NCBI RefSeq assembly: GCF_008692035.1
Contig: NZ_VTFG01000001.1
Coordinates: forward strand, 3,473,501 to 3,537,500
Reading direction: 5' to 3'
Length of the DNA stretch: 64,000 nt
Source: Pseudomonas marginalis
Lineage (GTDB): Bacteria > Pseudomonadota > Gammaproteobacteria > Pseudomonadales > Pseudomonadaceae
The position numbers and the translations under genes were made by a program. Each line of letters starts with the position of its first letter. The first letter of the stretch is position 1. The notes under the pieces were generated by a model that was given only the letters and a program-made list of their open reading frames with translations, was not told the DNA's origin and did no database searches. Shown here one piece after another: positions 41,081 to 52,101 of the stretch.

Positions 41081-41152
41081 GCTCTTCTCCGCAGCACGAC
41101 AAGGGCGCGATGCCCCGTTAGAATCAGGGCATCCTCGCCCGGAATAGTTAGC

Positions 41153-41722
41153 ATGTTTTGGTCACTGGCGATTCTCGCCTACCTGCTCGGCTCGCTGTCC
41201 TTCGCCATTTTGCTCAGCCGCCTGACGGGAAATCCCGACCCGCGAATGAGTGGTTCAGGCAATGCCGGCGCCACCAATATGTTGCGCCTGGCCGGCAAGA
41301 AGCTCGCCGTACTGACGCTGCTGGGCGACGTATGCAAGGGCCTGTTGCCCGTACTGATCGCCAACCTCGCCGGCCTGACCCTGCAGCAGCAGGCCTGGGT
41401 GGGCGTGTGCGCCGTCCTCGGTCATCTGTTTCCCCTGTACTTCCGTTTTCGCGGCGGTAAAGGTGTCGCCACGGCAGCCGGCATGCTGCTGGGGATCTAC
41501 CCGCCGGCGGCATTGCTGGCCGTGCTCGCCTGGTTGCTGACGTTCTACCTGACCCGCACCAGCTCGCTGGCAGCTCTGATCGCCACACCGCTCACCCTGC
41601 CGTTGCTGGCCTGGCAGGAACCGGCGGCGCTGCTGCCGATGAGCGTGCTGACACTGCTGATCGTCTGGCGACACCGGGGCAATCTACGCGACCTGTTTGC
41701 CGGGCGCGAACGGCATTTTTAA
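41153..41722 (+). CDS. plsY: Acyl-phosphate:glycerol-3-phosphate acyltransferase
   Basis: 189-aa inner-membrane enzyme that makes lysophosphatidic acid from acyl phosphate. Conserved loops: [30 protein letters not shown] and [15 protein letters not shown]; five or so membrane helices. The start is ATG 41153 ([14 protein letters not shown]); a longer frame overlaps folB and is not used. Usual Pseudomonas order tsaD-plsY-folB. Confidence 0.94.
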   Translation: MFWSLAILAYLLGSLSFAILLSRLTGNPDPRMSGSGNAGATNMLRLAGKKLAVLTLLGDVCKGLLPVLIANLAGLTLQQQAWVGVCAVLGHLFPLYFRFRGGKGVATAAGMLLGIYPPAALLAVLAWLLTFYLTRTSSLAALIATPLTLPLLAWQEPAALLPMSVLTLLIVWRHRGNLRDLFAGRERHF

Positions 41723-41755
41723 ATACCGCCAATGAGCCCGACTCATGTTGCACAC

Positions 41756-42781
41756 TTACAAGGGCGGCAGCTGCTCCATCGGCCAGCGCGCCTGCACGCT
41801 GATCGCCAGGCTTTCGTGCTGCCCCGCCTGCAGGCGCTGACAACCGGCATAGGCGATCATCGCGCCGTTGTCGGTGCAGAACTCAGGGCGGGCGTAGAAC
41901 ACATCACCCTTCATATCACCGAGCATCTTTTCCAATGAACTGCGCAACGCCTTGTTGGCGCTGACGCCACCGGCGATCACCAGGCGCTTCATGCCGGCCT
42001 GTTTCAGGGCGCGCTTGCACTTGATGGTCAAAGTCTCCACCACGGCCTGCTGGAACGCCAGCGCGATGTCGCAACGGGCTTGCTCACTGTCGTCCCCGGC
42101 GCTGACACTGTGCTGCCAGGTATTCAATGCGGAGGTTTTCAAGCCGCTGAAGCTGAACATCAGGCCAGGGCGATCGCACATCGGGCGCGGGAAGGTGTAG
42201 CGACCGACAACGCCTTTTTCGGCAAGGCGGGCAATTTCCGGCCCACCCGGGTAATTGAGGCCCATCATCTTCGCGGTCTTGTCGAAAGCTTCGCCGGCGG
42301 CGTCGTCCAAGGACTCGCCCAACAGCGTGTATTGACCGATTCCGTCGACCTGGACCAGCTGCGTATGCCCGCCCGAAACCAACAAAGCGACGAACGGGAA
42401 CTGCGGCGGGTTTTCTTCCAGCATCGGCGCCAGTAAATGGCCTTCCATATGGTGCACGCCGAGGGCCGGAATGCCCCAGGCAAAAGCCAGCGCCTGGGCA
42501 CAAGAGGCGCCAACCAGAAGGGCTCCGACCAATCCGGGGCCCGCCGTATAGGCAATCGCATCGATCTCGGTCGGCACGCAACCGGCCTCGTCCAACACCT
42601 GGCGAATCAACGGCAGCATACGTTTGACGTGATCACGACTGGCCAGCTCCGGCACAACGCCGCCATAGGCCCGATGCAAGTCGATCTGACTGAACAGTGC
42701 ATCGGCCAAAAGCCCGCGTTCACTGTCGTAAAGTGCGACACCGGTTTCGTCGCAGGAGGTTTCAAGTCCCAGTACTAGCAT
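41756..42781 (-). CDS. tsaD: tRNA N6-adenosine threonylcarbamoyltransferase TsaD
   Basis: 341-aa ASKHA-fold enzyme that transfers threonylcarbamoyl to A37 of ANN-decoding tRNAs. N-terminal [17 protein letters not shown], metal-site histidines in [26 protein letters not shown], and [10 protein letters not shown] near the C-terminus. Convergent with plsY and divergent from rpsU, as in other gamma-proteobacteria. Confidence 0.96.
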   Translation of the reverse strand: MLVLGLETSCDETGVALYDSERGLLADALFSQIDLHRAYGGVVPELASRDHVKRMLPLIRQVLDEAGCVPTEIDAIAYTAGPGLVGALLVGASCAQALAFAWGIPALGVHHMEGHLLAPMLEENPPQFPFVALLVSGGHTQLVQVDGIGQYTLLGESLDDAAGEAFDKTAKMMGLNYPGGPEIARLAEKGVVGRYTFPRPMCDRPGLMFSFSGLKTSALNTWQHSVSAGDDSEQARCDIALAFQQAVVETLTIKCKRALKQAGMKRLVIAGGVSANKALRSSLEKMLGDMKGDVFYARPEFCTDNGAMIAYAGCQRLQAGQHESLAISVQARWPMEQLPPL

Positions 42782-42984
42782 GGGTTTGCGCCTTGTAGAG
42801 GCTGAATTCGAAGGCGCGCATAATAGTCGCCACTCCCCCTCCCGACTAGCGGTTTTCGATCAGAGGCTTTGCATTCCTGCCAATGAGGGGTTAACATCCG
42901 CAACCCTTAAAAACCGACGACCTCAGCCGCGAATTTTTTGCGACGAGAACGTTGATTCCCGGTAATGAAAGAAGGTAGCTCTGG

Positions 42985-43200
42985 ATGCCAGCCGTCAAAG
43001 TAAAAGAGAACGAACCCTTCGACGTAGCTCTGCGTCGTTTCAAGCGCTCCTGCGAAAAAGCCGGTGTTCTGGCTGAAGTTCGTAGCCGCGAATTTTATGA
43101 GAAGCCAACTTCTGAGCGTAAGCGTAAAGCAGCAGCCGCTGTTAAGCGTCACGCCAAGAAAGTTCAGCGCGAACAGCGCCGCGCCGTTCGTCTGTACTAA
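42985..43200 (+). CDS. rpsU: 30S ribosomal protein S21
   Basis: 71 aa, very basic, [47 protein letters not shown] sequence identical in style to Pseudomonas bS21. First gene of the macromolecular synthesis group rpsU-dnaG-rpoD. A hairpin follows 30 bases after its stop. Confidence 0.97.
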
Positions 43201-43645
43201 TACACAGACGTTCGTAGCAAGCTTCTGCCAAGCCCGGCCCTCAGCCGGGCTGTTGGCATTTGCGGATATCGCTTGATGCTTCATCGTTGACGCCGCACAC
43301 GCGACTGATACACCTGCTTCAAACGTCAGGACTGGCTCTTTTGCCAGCGGTGCACGTCTCTTCTGACGAGCCTAACAAGGCTACTGACGAGCACACTCAT
43401 TTTATAAGCAGGCGATCAACTGTATCGGCTGTGCCCAGCGACGAGCATCCGAGGCCACGATTGGCCGGCGCCGGACTCGAGGGCAACATTTCCAGGCCGA
43501 CACACTGATTGAAACTAACGTCAGTGAATGTTCGGCAGATACACTTCCTGACAGCCCAAGCAGACGATTGATGGTCAAGCCATTCGATACGTGCGCTTGA
43601 GCACTTCACGGGCACTCATTTACACGCAGTGATGACGAGAACGCC
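43201..43645. other. Intergenic region rpsU-dnaG, no gene seen
   Basis: 445 bases with no credible coding frame. Near rpsU there is a terminator-like hairpin AGCCCGGC-CCTCA-GCCGGGCT (43231-43251) without a clear T run. Many Pseudomonas genomes carry a yqeY/GatB-like gene at this place; nothing like it is here. The remainder presumably holds dnaG promoter and mRNA-processing signals that I cannot pin down. Confidence 0.6.
43231..43251 (+). terminator. Hairpin after rpsU
   Basis: A perfect 8-base GC-rich stem with a 5-base loop, followed by GTTGGCATTTGC. The lack of a T run suggests partial termination or an mRNA-stabilising structure; E. coli also has a partial terminator between rpsU and dnaG. 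Confidence 0.5.
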
Positions 43646-45616
43646 ATGGCCGGGCTGATTCCCCAGAGCTTTATTGACGACCTTCTGAACCGCACCGACA
43701 TTGTCGATGTTGTCAGCTCGCGCCTGCAATTGAAGAAAGCCGGCAAAAACTACACGGCCTGCTGCCCGTTCCACAAGGAAAAAACCCCGTCGTTCAGCGT
43801 CAGCCCCGACAAGCAGTTCTACTACTGCTTCGGCTGCGGCGCAGGCGGCAACGCCCTCGGCTTCCTGATGGACCACGACAACCTGGACTTCCCCCAGGCG
43901 ATCGAGGACCTGGCGAAAGCCGCCGGCATGGAAGTCCCCCGCGAAGAAAGTGGCCGCCCGCATAAACCACGGCAACCCACCGACTCGCCGCTGTACCCCC
44001 TGCTGACTGCCGCTGCCGACTTCTACCGTCAAGCCCTTAAAAGCCATCCGCAGCGCAAGGCCGCCGTCGACTACCTGAAAGGGCGCGGCCTGACCGGCGA
44101 AATCGCCCGGGACTTCGGCCTCGGCTTTGCTCCACCTGGCTGGGACAACCTGTACAAACACCTGAGCAGCGATACCCTGCAGCAAAAAGCCATGATCGAC
44201 GCCGGCCTCCTGGTTGAGAACGCCGAGACCGGCAAGCGCTACGACCGCTTCCGCGACCGCGTGATGTTCCCGATCCGCGACAGCCGTGGTCGCATCATCG
44301 CCTTCGGCGGCCGAGTGCTGGGGGATGACAAGCCCAAGTACCTGAACTCCCCGGAAACCCCGGTATTCCACAAGGGCCAGGAACTCTATGGCCTGTTCGA
44401 GGCGCGCAAGAACAATCGAAACCTCGATGAAATCATCGTGGTCGAAGGCTATATGGACGTGATCGCCCTGGCCCAGCAAGGTTTGCGCAACGCCGTGGCC
44501 ACCCTCGGCACCGCCACCAGCGAAGAACACTTGAAGCGCCTGTTTCGCGTCGTGCCAAGCGTGCTGTTCTGCTTCGACGGCGACCAGGCCGGCCGCAACG
44601 CCGCCTGGCGCGCGCTCGAAGCCACCCTGTCGAGCCTGCAGGATGGGCGCCGCGCGCGCTTTCTGTTCCTGCCCGAAGGGGAAGACCCGGACACCCTGGT
44701 GCGCTCCGAAGGCACCGACGCATTCCGCGCCCGCATCAATCAACATGCGCAACCGTTGGCGGATTATTTCTTCCAGCAACTGACCGAAGAAGCCGACCCA
44801 CGCTCCCTCGAAGGCAAGGCCCATATGGCCACCCTCGCGGCACCCTTGATCGACAAGGTTCCGGGCGCGAACCTGCGCACCCTGATGCGCCAACGCCTGC
44901 TGGAAATTACCGGGCTGAGTGGCGAGGCCGTCAGCCAGCTGGTGCACAGCGCGCCGCAGGACGCGCCGCCTGCCTACGACCCAGGCATGGATTATGACGC
45001 CATGCCGGACTATGCCGACTTCCATCAACCCCAGGAGGCGTATGCCCCCCAGCAGGAATGGACGCCGAAGAAGCCCGGTGCCGGCGGCAAGAAATGGGAC
45101 AAGAAACCCTGGAGCAAAAACGGCAAGCGCGGCGATCGCGATGAAGCCTATGCCCCGCGCACACCGGTCGCCGTAGAAGCGCCCACATTGATTGCCCTGC
45201 GCACGCTTATCCACCACCCGCAATTAGCGAGCAAGGTTGAAAGCGCCGACCATTTTGCCAACGCGAGCAATACCTACGCTCAGGTGCTGATCGCACTGAT
45301 CGAGGCCGTGCAGAAAAATCCTAAGCTAAACTCCATTCAGCTGATGGCTCGCTGGCATGGCACAGAACAGGGTCGTTTGTTGAAGGCGCTCGCGGAAAAG
45401 GAGTGGCTAATTGACGGCGATAACCTTGAACAACAGTTTTTAGACACCATTACTAGGTTATCCGCGGGCCAGCACACGCAGACCCTCGATGAACTCATCA
45501 AGAGAGCAAGACAGCCGGGATTATCGGCTGAAGAGCAAATTCAGATAGCAAAACAGATGCGCGACCTCTTAAAACAGAATGTTTCCGCATCAAACCCGAC
45601 CTCAGCTGGCGTGTGA
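43646..45616 (+). CDS. dnaG: DNA primase
   Basis: 656 aa. The N-terminal zinc finger reads CCPFHKEKTPSF...YYCFGCG (Cys-x2-His...Cys-x2-Cys). Then the RNA-polymerase/Toprim core with VVEGYMDVIALAQ (catalytic Glu) and CFDGDQAGRNAAW (DxD-like). A Pro/Gly/Lys-rich linker (about 430-510) leads to the C-terminal DnaB-binding helicase-interaction domain. Makes RNA primers at the replication fork. rpoD follows after 67 bases. Confidence 0.96.
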   Translation: MAGLIPQSFIDDLLNRTDIVDVVSSRLQLKKAGKNYTACCPFHKEKTPSFSVSPDKQFYYCFGCGAGGNALGFLMDHDNLDFPQAIEDLAKAAGMEVPREESGRPHKPRQPTDSPLYPLLTAAADFYRQALKSHPQRKAAVDYLKGRGLTGEIARDFGLGFAPPGWDNLYKHLSSDTLQQKAMIDAGLLVENAETGKRYDRFRDRVMFPIRDSRGRIIAFGGRVLGDDKPKYLNSPETPVFHKGQELYGLFEARKNNRNLDEIIVVEGYMDVIALAQQGLRNAVATLGTATSEEHLKRLFRVVPSVLFCFDGDQAGRNAAWRALEATLSSLQDGRRARFLFLPEGEDPDTLVRSEGTDAFRARINQHAQPLADYFFQQLTEEADPRSLEGKAHMATLAAPLIDKVPGANLRTLMRQRLLEITGLSGEAVSQLVHSAPQDAPPAYDPGMDYDAMPDYADFHQPQEAYAPQQEWTPKKPGAGGKKWDKKPWSKNGKRGDRDEAYAPRTPVAVEAPTLIALRTLIHHPQLASKVESADHFANASNTYAQVLIALIEAVQKNPKLNSIQLMARWHGTEQGRLLKALAEKEWLIDGDNLEQQFLDTITRLSAGQHTQTLDELIKRARQPGLSAEEQIQIAKQMRDLLKQNVSASNPTSAGV

Positions 45617-45630
45617 GGTCATAGCTCGGG

Positions 45631-45636
45631 TATAAT
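45631..45636 (+). promoter_or_regulatory. Candidate -10 of rpoD
   Basis: TATAAT, 47 bases before the rpoD ATG and just after the dnaG stop. No good -35 at the right distance. It may add rpoD transcription apart from the operon promoter. Confidence 0.4.
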
Positions 45637-45683
45637 CCTCGGCTTGTTTTTTGCCCGCCAAGACCTTCAGTGGATAGGGTGTT

Positions 45684-47534
<1,851 letters not shown>

Positions 47535-47540
47535 CACCAG

Positions 47541-47568
47541 AACCCCCGGCCCAGGCCGGGGGTTTTGC
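47541..47568 (+). terminator. Terminator of rpoD
   Basis: AACCCCCGGC-CCAG-GCCGGGGGTT followed by TTGC, a perfect 10-base GC-rich stem six bases after the stop codon. Confidence 0.85.
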
Positions 47569-47655
47569 TTTGTACAGATAAAATCCTGCGCAAATCCCCT
47601 CCCCCGCAATGCCCGTCTACACTCGAAACATTCCCCGTGCCATAACGAGACCGTT

Positions 47656-50600
47656 ATGCCCAGATTGCCGACTGTGTTACTGCTGTCGCTGCTGACCTGG
47701 ACCGCAACGGCTGGCGCGTTGACTCTTAGCGATGATGAGCGTGGCTGGCTGGCGGACCATCAGGAGTTGCGCGTGGGGGTGGACGCCTCCTGGCCACCCT
47801 TCGAATACCGTGATGAAGAGGGCCGCTACCAAGGCTTGGCGGCGGACTACGTACGCCTGATCCAGGAACGCCTGGGGGTCAGGATCAAACTGATTGAGCC
47901 GGTCAATTGGAGTGCCTTGCTGGAGCAGGCACGCCACAGCCAACTCGACCTGCTGCCGGGCATCATGTCTACCCCCGAACGCCAGGACTTCATGGCATTC
48001 ACACGCCCTTACCTGGACTTTCCCATTGTCATCCTCGCCCATGAAGGCGGCGCCCGACCACGCAACCTCAATGACCTTTATGGGCTGAAGATTGCCGTGG
48101 TGGAAAACTATGCCCCCCATGAACTGCTACGCACCCACCATCCAGACCTCAACCTGGTGGCTCTGCCCAATGTCAGTTCGACGCTGCAGGCCTTGGCCAC
48201 CGACGAAGTCGACGCCGTGGTGGGCGACCTCGCGTCGAGCGTCTGGAGTCTGCGCCAGCTCAAGCTCGATGGCCTGTACGTAAGTGGCGAAACGCCGTAC
48301 CGCTATCAATTGGCGATGGGCGTACCACGGGACAACAAAATACTGGTGGGTATCCTGGACAAGGTTCTCGCCGACCTCAGCCCCGCTGAAACAGAAGCCA
48401 TCCAGCAACACTGGGTGGGCAGCCTCACCGACCATCGTACGTTCTGGACCGACCTGCTGATGTACGGCCTGCCCGCGGTGCTGTTGTTGAGCACCGTTTT
48501 GGCCATCGTCATTCGGATCAATCGCCGGCTGAGTTCGGAAATTTCCCGCCGCGTCGCCCTCGAACAGGAACTGCGCAGCAGCGAATACCATTATCGCGGC
48601 CTGGTGGAGAGCCTGTCCGCCATCGCCTGGGAAGCCAGCGTTACCGATTTCACCTACAGCTATGTGTCACCCCACGCCGAGGACCTGCTCGGTTACCCGC
48701 GCGCCCATTGGCTGATTCCGGGCTTCTGGCGCAACATCATTCACCCCGCCGACCTCATCCGCGCCGAAGCCTATTGCTACCGGGAAACCCGCGCCAACCG
48801 CGACCACAGCATCGACTATCGGGTGATCACGGCGGACGGCCGCTGCCTTTGGGTGCGTGACATTGTGAGCCTGATCGAACACGGCCATGAACCAGTGTTG
48901 CGGGGCTTGATGATCGACATCAGCGAAGCCAAACGTACTGAAGAGGCGCTGCAGCTTTCCGAGCAAAAGTTTGCTTCCGTGTTTCAGCAATGCCCCGACA
49001 TCCTGGTGATCGCGCGACTGTCCGATGGCTGCCTGCTTGAGGTCAACAAAGCATTTGAGGACCAAGTGGGCCTGAAAGCCGCAGAGGTGATCGGAAAAAC
49101 CGCGACCGCCCTGAATATCTGGGGCATCCCCGGTATCGGCCCCGATCTGTTGAAACGCGTGCAAACCACCAGCATTCGCAACCTGGAAATGCCCTTTCTG
49201 CGCAGCAATGGCCAGGCCTTTATCGGGCTGATTTCCGCCGAACCGTTTCAACTCGACACCACCGAAGCCATTGTGGTGGTGGTCCGCGACATCACCCAAC
49301 TCAAGGAAACCCAGCAACAACTGCAAATCTCCGAAGAGAAATTCGCCAAGGCCTTCCACGCCTCTCCCGATGGCTTGCTGCTGAGCCGCCAGCGGGATGG
49401 CCTGCTGATTGAAGTGAACGATGGTTTCAGTCGCATCACCGGCTTCAACAGTACGACATCCCTCGACCAATCGACCCTTGACCTGGGCATCTGGGTCGAT
49501 CTTAACGAACGCAAGCACATGCTGGAGTTGATGCATCGAGATGGATACGTGCGTGACTTCATCTGCCATATACGCCGCAGCGACGGGCAGATCCGGCTGT
49601 GCGAAGTCTCCAGCCGCCCACTGCCAATTGCCGGTGAAGACTGCATGCTCACCATCGCCCGGGACATCACCGAGCGCCAGCTGATGCAGGAAAAACTGCA
49701 ACAGGCCGCCACGGTATTCGAGAGTACCGCCGAGGGCGTATTGATCACCGACACGCGCCAGAACATCAGCGCCGTCAACCGCGCCTTCAGCGAGATCACC
49801 GGCTACAGTGAAGCCGAAGCCCTGGGCCAGACACCGCGCCTGCTCGCCTCCGGCCTGCATGACAGCGCCTTCTACGCCGCCATGTGGCACCAGTTGACGG
49901 CCCAAGGTCATTGGCAGGGCGAAATCTCCAACCGCCGCAAGAACGGCGAGTTGTACCCCAGCTGGCTGACCATCAGCGCCGTGCGCAACCGCGACCAGTT
50001 GATCACGCATTTTGTCGCGGTGTTTGCCGACATCTCCAGCCTCAAGCTGGCCCAGGCGCGCCTCGACTATCAGGCGCACCACGACCCACTGACCGGCCTG
50101 CCGAACCGCACGCTGTTTGAAAGTCGGCTGCAGGCGGCCCTCAACGGCCATCAGGAAACCGGCAAACAAGGCGCGGTGCTGTTTCTCGACCTGGATCGTT
50201 TCAAACACATCAATGACAGCCTCGGCCACCCGATCGGCGACCTGCTGCTCAAAGACATCGCCGTACGCCTCAAGGAGCAACTGCGTGACATCGACACCGT
50301 GGCGCGCCTGGGCGGCGATGAATTCATCATCCTTCTACCCGGCCTGCAACACGCCAGCGACGCCGAGCAACTGGCCAATAAGCTGCTGGCCTGCTTCACC
50401 CCACCGTTCCAGGCCGGCGAACACGAGTTCTTCATCAGCGCCAGCATCGGCACCAGCCTGTACCCCCAGGACGGTACCGACGTGGCCACCCTGGTCAAGA
50501 ACGCCGACGCCGCGATGTACCGCTCCAAGGCCAAGGGCCGTAACCGGGTCGAAAGTTACACCCGCGACCTGACAGCCCAGGCCAACGAACGCGTGGCACT

Positions 50601-51399
50601 GGAGCACGAACTGCGGCGAGCCATCGAACGTGATGAGTTGGTCCTGTATTACCAGCCAAAACTGAGCCTGCTGACACAAGAATTGATCGGCGCCGAAGCC
50701 TTGATCCGCTGGCACCACCCCACCTTTGGCGACGTCTCGCCCGAACACTTCATTGCCCTGGCCGAAGAGAACGGCATGATCCTGCAGATTGGCGACTGGG
50801 TGCTGGAGCACGCCTGTCGGCAAATGCACACCTGGCAAAGCACTTTCGATGACTTTGGCCCACTATCGGTCAACCTCGCCGGCGCGCAACTGCGCCACCC
50901 TGGTTTACTGGCTCGTATCGAACAGCTACTGCGCGACTACAGCCTCGAACCGGGCTGCCTGCAATTGGAGATCACTGAAAACTTCATCATGAGCCAGGCC
51001 GAAGAAGCGCTGGCAGTCCTGCACCAACTCAAGCGCCTGGGCGTACAGCTGGCGATCGACGATTTCGGCACCGGCTATTCGTCCCTCAGCTATCTCAAGC
51101 GCCTGCCACTGGATTTCCTGAAGATCGACCAGTCCTTCGTCCGCGGCCTGCCTGACGACCCCCACGACGCAGCCATCGTGCGCGCCATCATCGCGCTGGG
51201 CCACAGCATGCAATTCACCATCATCGCAGAAGGCGTGGAGAACCCCGCGCAGCAAGCCTTCCTGGCTGCTGAAGGCTGCGAACAGATGCAGGGCTACATC
51301 GTCAGCCTGCCGCTACCGCCCGAGCTTTTTGCGGCGACCTTCCTTCGCAGGAGCATTGAGGATTTTTCGGATAGCACAGTAGAGAAACCATCGTTATAA
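47656..51399 (+). CDS. rmcA: RmcA-like c-di-GMP cyclase/phosphodiesterase with periplasmic sensor
   Basis: 1247 aa, close to P. aeruginosa RmcA (PA0575), which also follows rpoD. Signal sequence (1-20); periplasmic solute-binding (Venus flytrap) domain about 25-260; membrane helix 267-288; about four PAS domains (310-800); GGDEF at 886-890 (GGDEF intact) with the inhibitory RxxD site at 877-880, five residues upstream; EAL at 1014-1016 and DDFGTGYSS at 1135-1143. Both active sites look complete by eye. RmcA in P. aeruginosa lowers c-di-GMP in answer to redox state and, through the flytrap domain, amino acids. The stop codon lies in the -10 of the following tRNA. Confidence 0.88.
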   Translation: MPRLPTVLLLSLLTWTATAGALTLSDDERGWLADHQELRVGVDASWPPFEYRDEEGRYQGLAADYVRLIQERLGVRIKLIEPVNWSALLEQARHSQLDLLPGIMSTPERQDFMAFTRPYLDFPIVILAHEGGARPRNLNDLYGLKIAVVENYAPHELLRTHHPDLNLVALPNVSSTLQALATDEVDAVVGDLASSVWSLRQLKLDGLYVSGETPYRYQLAMGVPRDNKILVGILDKVLADLSPAETEAIQQHWVGSLTDHRTFWTDLLMYGLPAVLLLSTVLAIVIRINRRLSSEISRRVALEQELRSSEYHYRGLVESLSAIAWEASVTDFTYSYVSPHAEDLLGYPRAHWLIPGFWRNIIHPADLIRAEAYCYRETRANRDHSIDYRVITADGRCLWVRDIVSLIEHGHEPVLRGLMIDISEAKRTEEALQLSEQKFASVFQQCPDILVIARLSDGCLLEVNKAFEDQVGLKAAEVIGKTATALNIWGIPGIGPDLLKRVQTTSIRNLEMPFLRSNGQAFIGLISAEPFQLDTTEAIVVVVRDITQLKETQQQLQISEEKFAKAFHASPDGLLLSRQRDGLLIEVNDGFSRITGFNSTTSLDQSTLDLGIWVDLNERKHMLELMHRDGYVRDFICHIRRSDGQIRLCEVSSRPLPIAGEDCMLTIARDITERQLMQEKLQQAATVFESTAEGVLITDTRQNISAVNRAFSEITGYSEAEALGQTPRLLASGLHDSAFYAAMWHQLTAQGHWQGEISNRRKNGELYPSWLTISAVRNRDQLITHFVAVFADISSLKLAQARLDYQAHHDPLTGLPNRTLFESRLQAALNGHQETGKQGAVLFLDLDRFKHINDSLGHPIGDLLLKDIAVRLKEQLRDIDTVARLGGDEFIILLPGLQHASDAEQLANKLLACFTPPFQAGEHEFFISASIGTSLYPQDGTDVATLVKNADAAMYRSKAKGRNRVESYTRDLTAQANERVALEHELRRAIERDELVLYYQPKLSLLTQELIGAEALIRWHHPTFGDVSPEHFIALAEENGMILQIGDWVLEHACRQMHTWQSTFDDFGPLSVNLAGAQLRHPGLLARIEQLLRDYSLEPGCLQLEITENFIMSQAEEALAVLHQLKRLGVQLAIDDFGTGYSSLSYLKRLPLDFLKIDQSFVRGLPDDPHDAAIVRAIIALGHSMQFTIIAEGVENPAQQAFLAAEGCEQMQGYIVSLPLPPELFAATFLRRSIEDFSDSTVEKPSL

Positions 51400-51400
51400 T
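51395..51400 (+). promoter_or_regulatory. -10 of the tRNA gene, overlapping the rmcA stop codon
   Basis: A consensus TATAAT lies 14 bases before the mature tRNA 5' end. The rmcA stop TAA (51397-51399) is inside it. The -35 is weak, as the coding sequence constrains it. Confidence 0.6.
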
Positions 51401-51414
51401 CCGCGACCTACTGA

Positions 51415-51491
51415 GGGCCTATAGCTCAGTTGGTCAGAGCAGAGGACTCATAATCCTTTGGTCCACGGTTCAAGTCCGTGTGGGCCCACCA
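51415..51491 (+). tRNA. tRNA with CAT anticodon, probably tRNA-Ile2
   Basis: 77 bases with encoded CCA. Acceptor GGGCCTA/TGGGCCC, D stem GCTC/GAGC, anticodon loop CTCATAA, T loop TTCAAGT. The CAT anticodon fits elongator Met, initiator Met or Ile2. Initiator is excluded because position 1 pairs G-C. C4-G69 and C5-G68 pairs in the acceptor match the reported TilS identity elements, so this is most likely tRNA-Ile2, whose C34 is turned to lysidine to read AUA. Elongator tRNA-Met remains possible. Confidence 0.85.
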
Positions 51492-51496
51492 ATTCG

Positions 51497-51522
51497 AAAG
51501 CCGCGCATTGCGCGGCTTTTGT
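51497..51522 (+). terminator. Terminator of the tRNA gene
   Basis: AAAGCCGCGC-ATT-GCGCGGCTTT with further Ts; a perfect 10-base stem five bases after the CCA end. Confidence 0.8.
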
Positions 51523-51564
51523 GTGTCTGGCACAGACGTTTTGCGTGGGGGGCGGCCTACAACC

Positions 51565-51990
51565 TTACTTCGCAAACAACTGCCCAATATCCCTGAATGC
51601 CTTGAACTCCAACGCATTGCCGCACGGGTCGAACAGGAACAAGGTCGCCTGCTCCCCCACCTGCCCCTTGAACCGAATATGCGGTTCCAACACAAACGTC
51701 GTCTGCCGCGCCTGTAAACGGTCTGCCAGGGCGTGCCAATCTTCCCAGCCCAGCACCACGCCAAAATGCGGCACGGGCACGTCGTGGCCGTCGACGGCGT
51801 TGGTGTGGGCGGCTTCCTGGGAGGCGGTTTTCGGGTGTTCGTGGATCACCAGTTGATGGCCGAAGAAGTTGAAGTCGACCCAGTGTTCGCTGGAGCGGCC
51901 CTCCTCCAACCCAAAGACGTCGCCGTAGAAGTGCCGTGCAGCGGCGAGATCGAATACCGGAATTGCCAGGTGAAAGGGCGCGAGTGTCAT
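51565..51990 (-). CDS. VOC (glyoxalase/dioxygenase fold) family protein
   Basis: 141 aa in the paired beta-alpha-beta-beta-beta fold. [26 protein letters not shown] carries the first metal His, HQLVIHEHP and VPHFGVVL the second repeat, and [18 protein letters not shown] ([15 protein letters not shown]) the metal Glu. Substrate unknown: members are glyoxalases, ring-cleaving dioxygenases or antibiotic-binding proteins. Divergent from a LysR gene, which may control it. Confidence 0.8.
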   Translation of the reverse strand: MTLAPFHLAIPVFDLAAARHFYGDVFGLEEGRSSEHWVDFNFFGHQLVIHEHPKTASQEAAHTNAVDGHDVPVPHFGVVLGWEDWHALADRLQARQTTFVLEPHIRFKGQVGEQATLFLFDPCGNALEFKAFRDIGQLFAK

Positions 51991-52101
51991 CAGTTCAAAC
52001 CTCTATGGGCGTTAGTTAGCCGAGTTTAGCCTTGCTCCCAACGATGAAAAGACGATAGTTTTTGCGTCGAGCTCAAAAAATTTTGATGAATCGAGACCCC
52101 C

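Noticed and set aside
40802..41152. Long upstream extension of plsY overlapping folB
   Set aside because: It is a shadow frame of folB; the membrane protein begins at 41153.
43260..43508. Open frame in the rpsU-dnaG gap as a possible small gene
   Set aside because: No Shine-Dalgarno, composition unlike a Pseudomonas gene, and opposite-strand frames of similar length overlap it.
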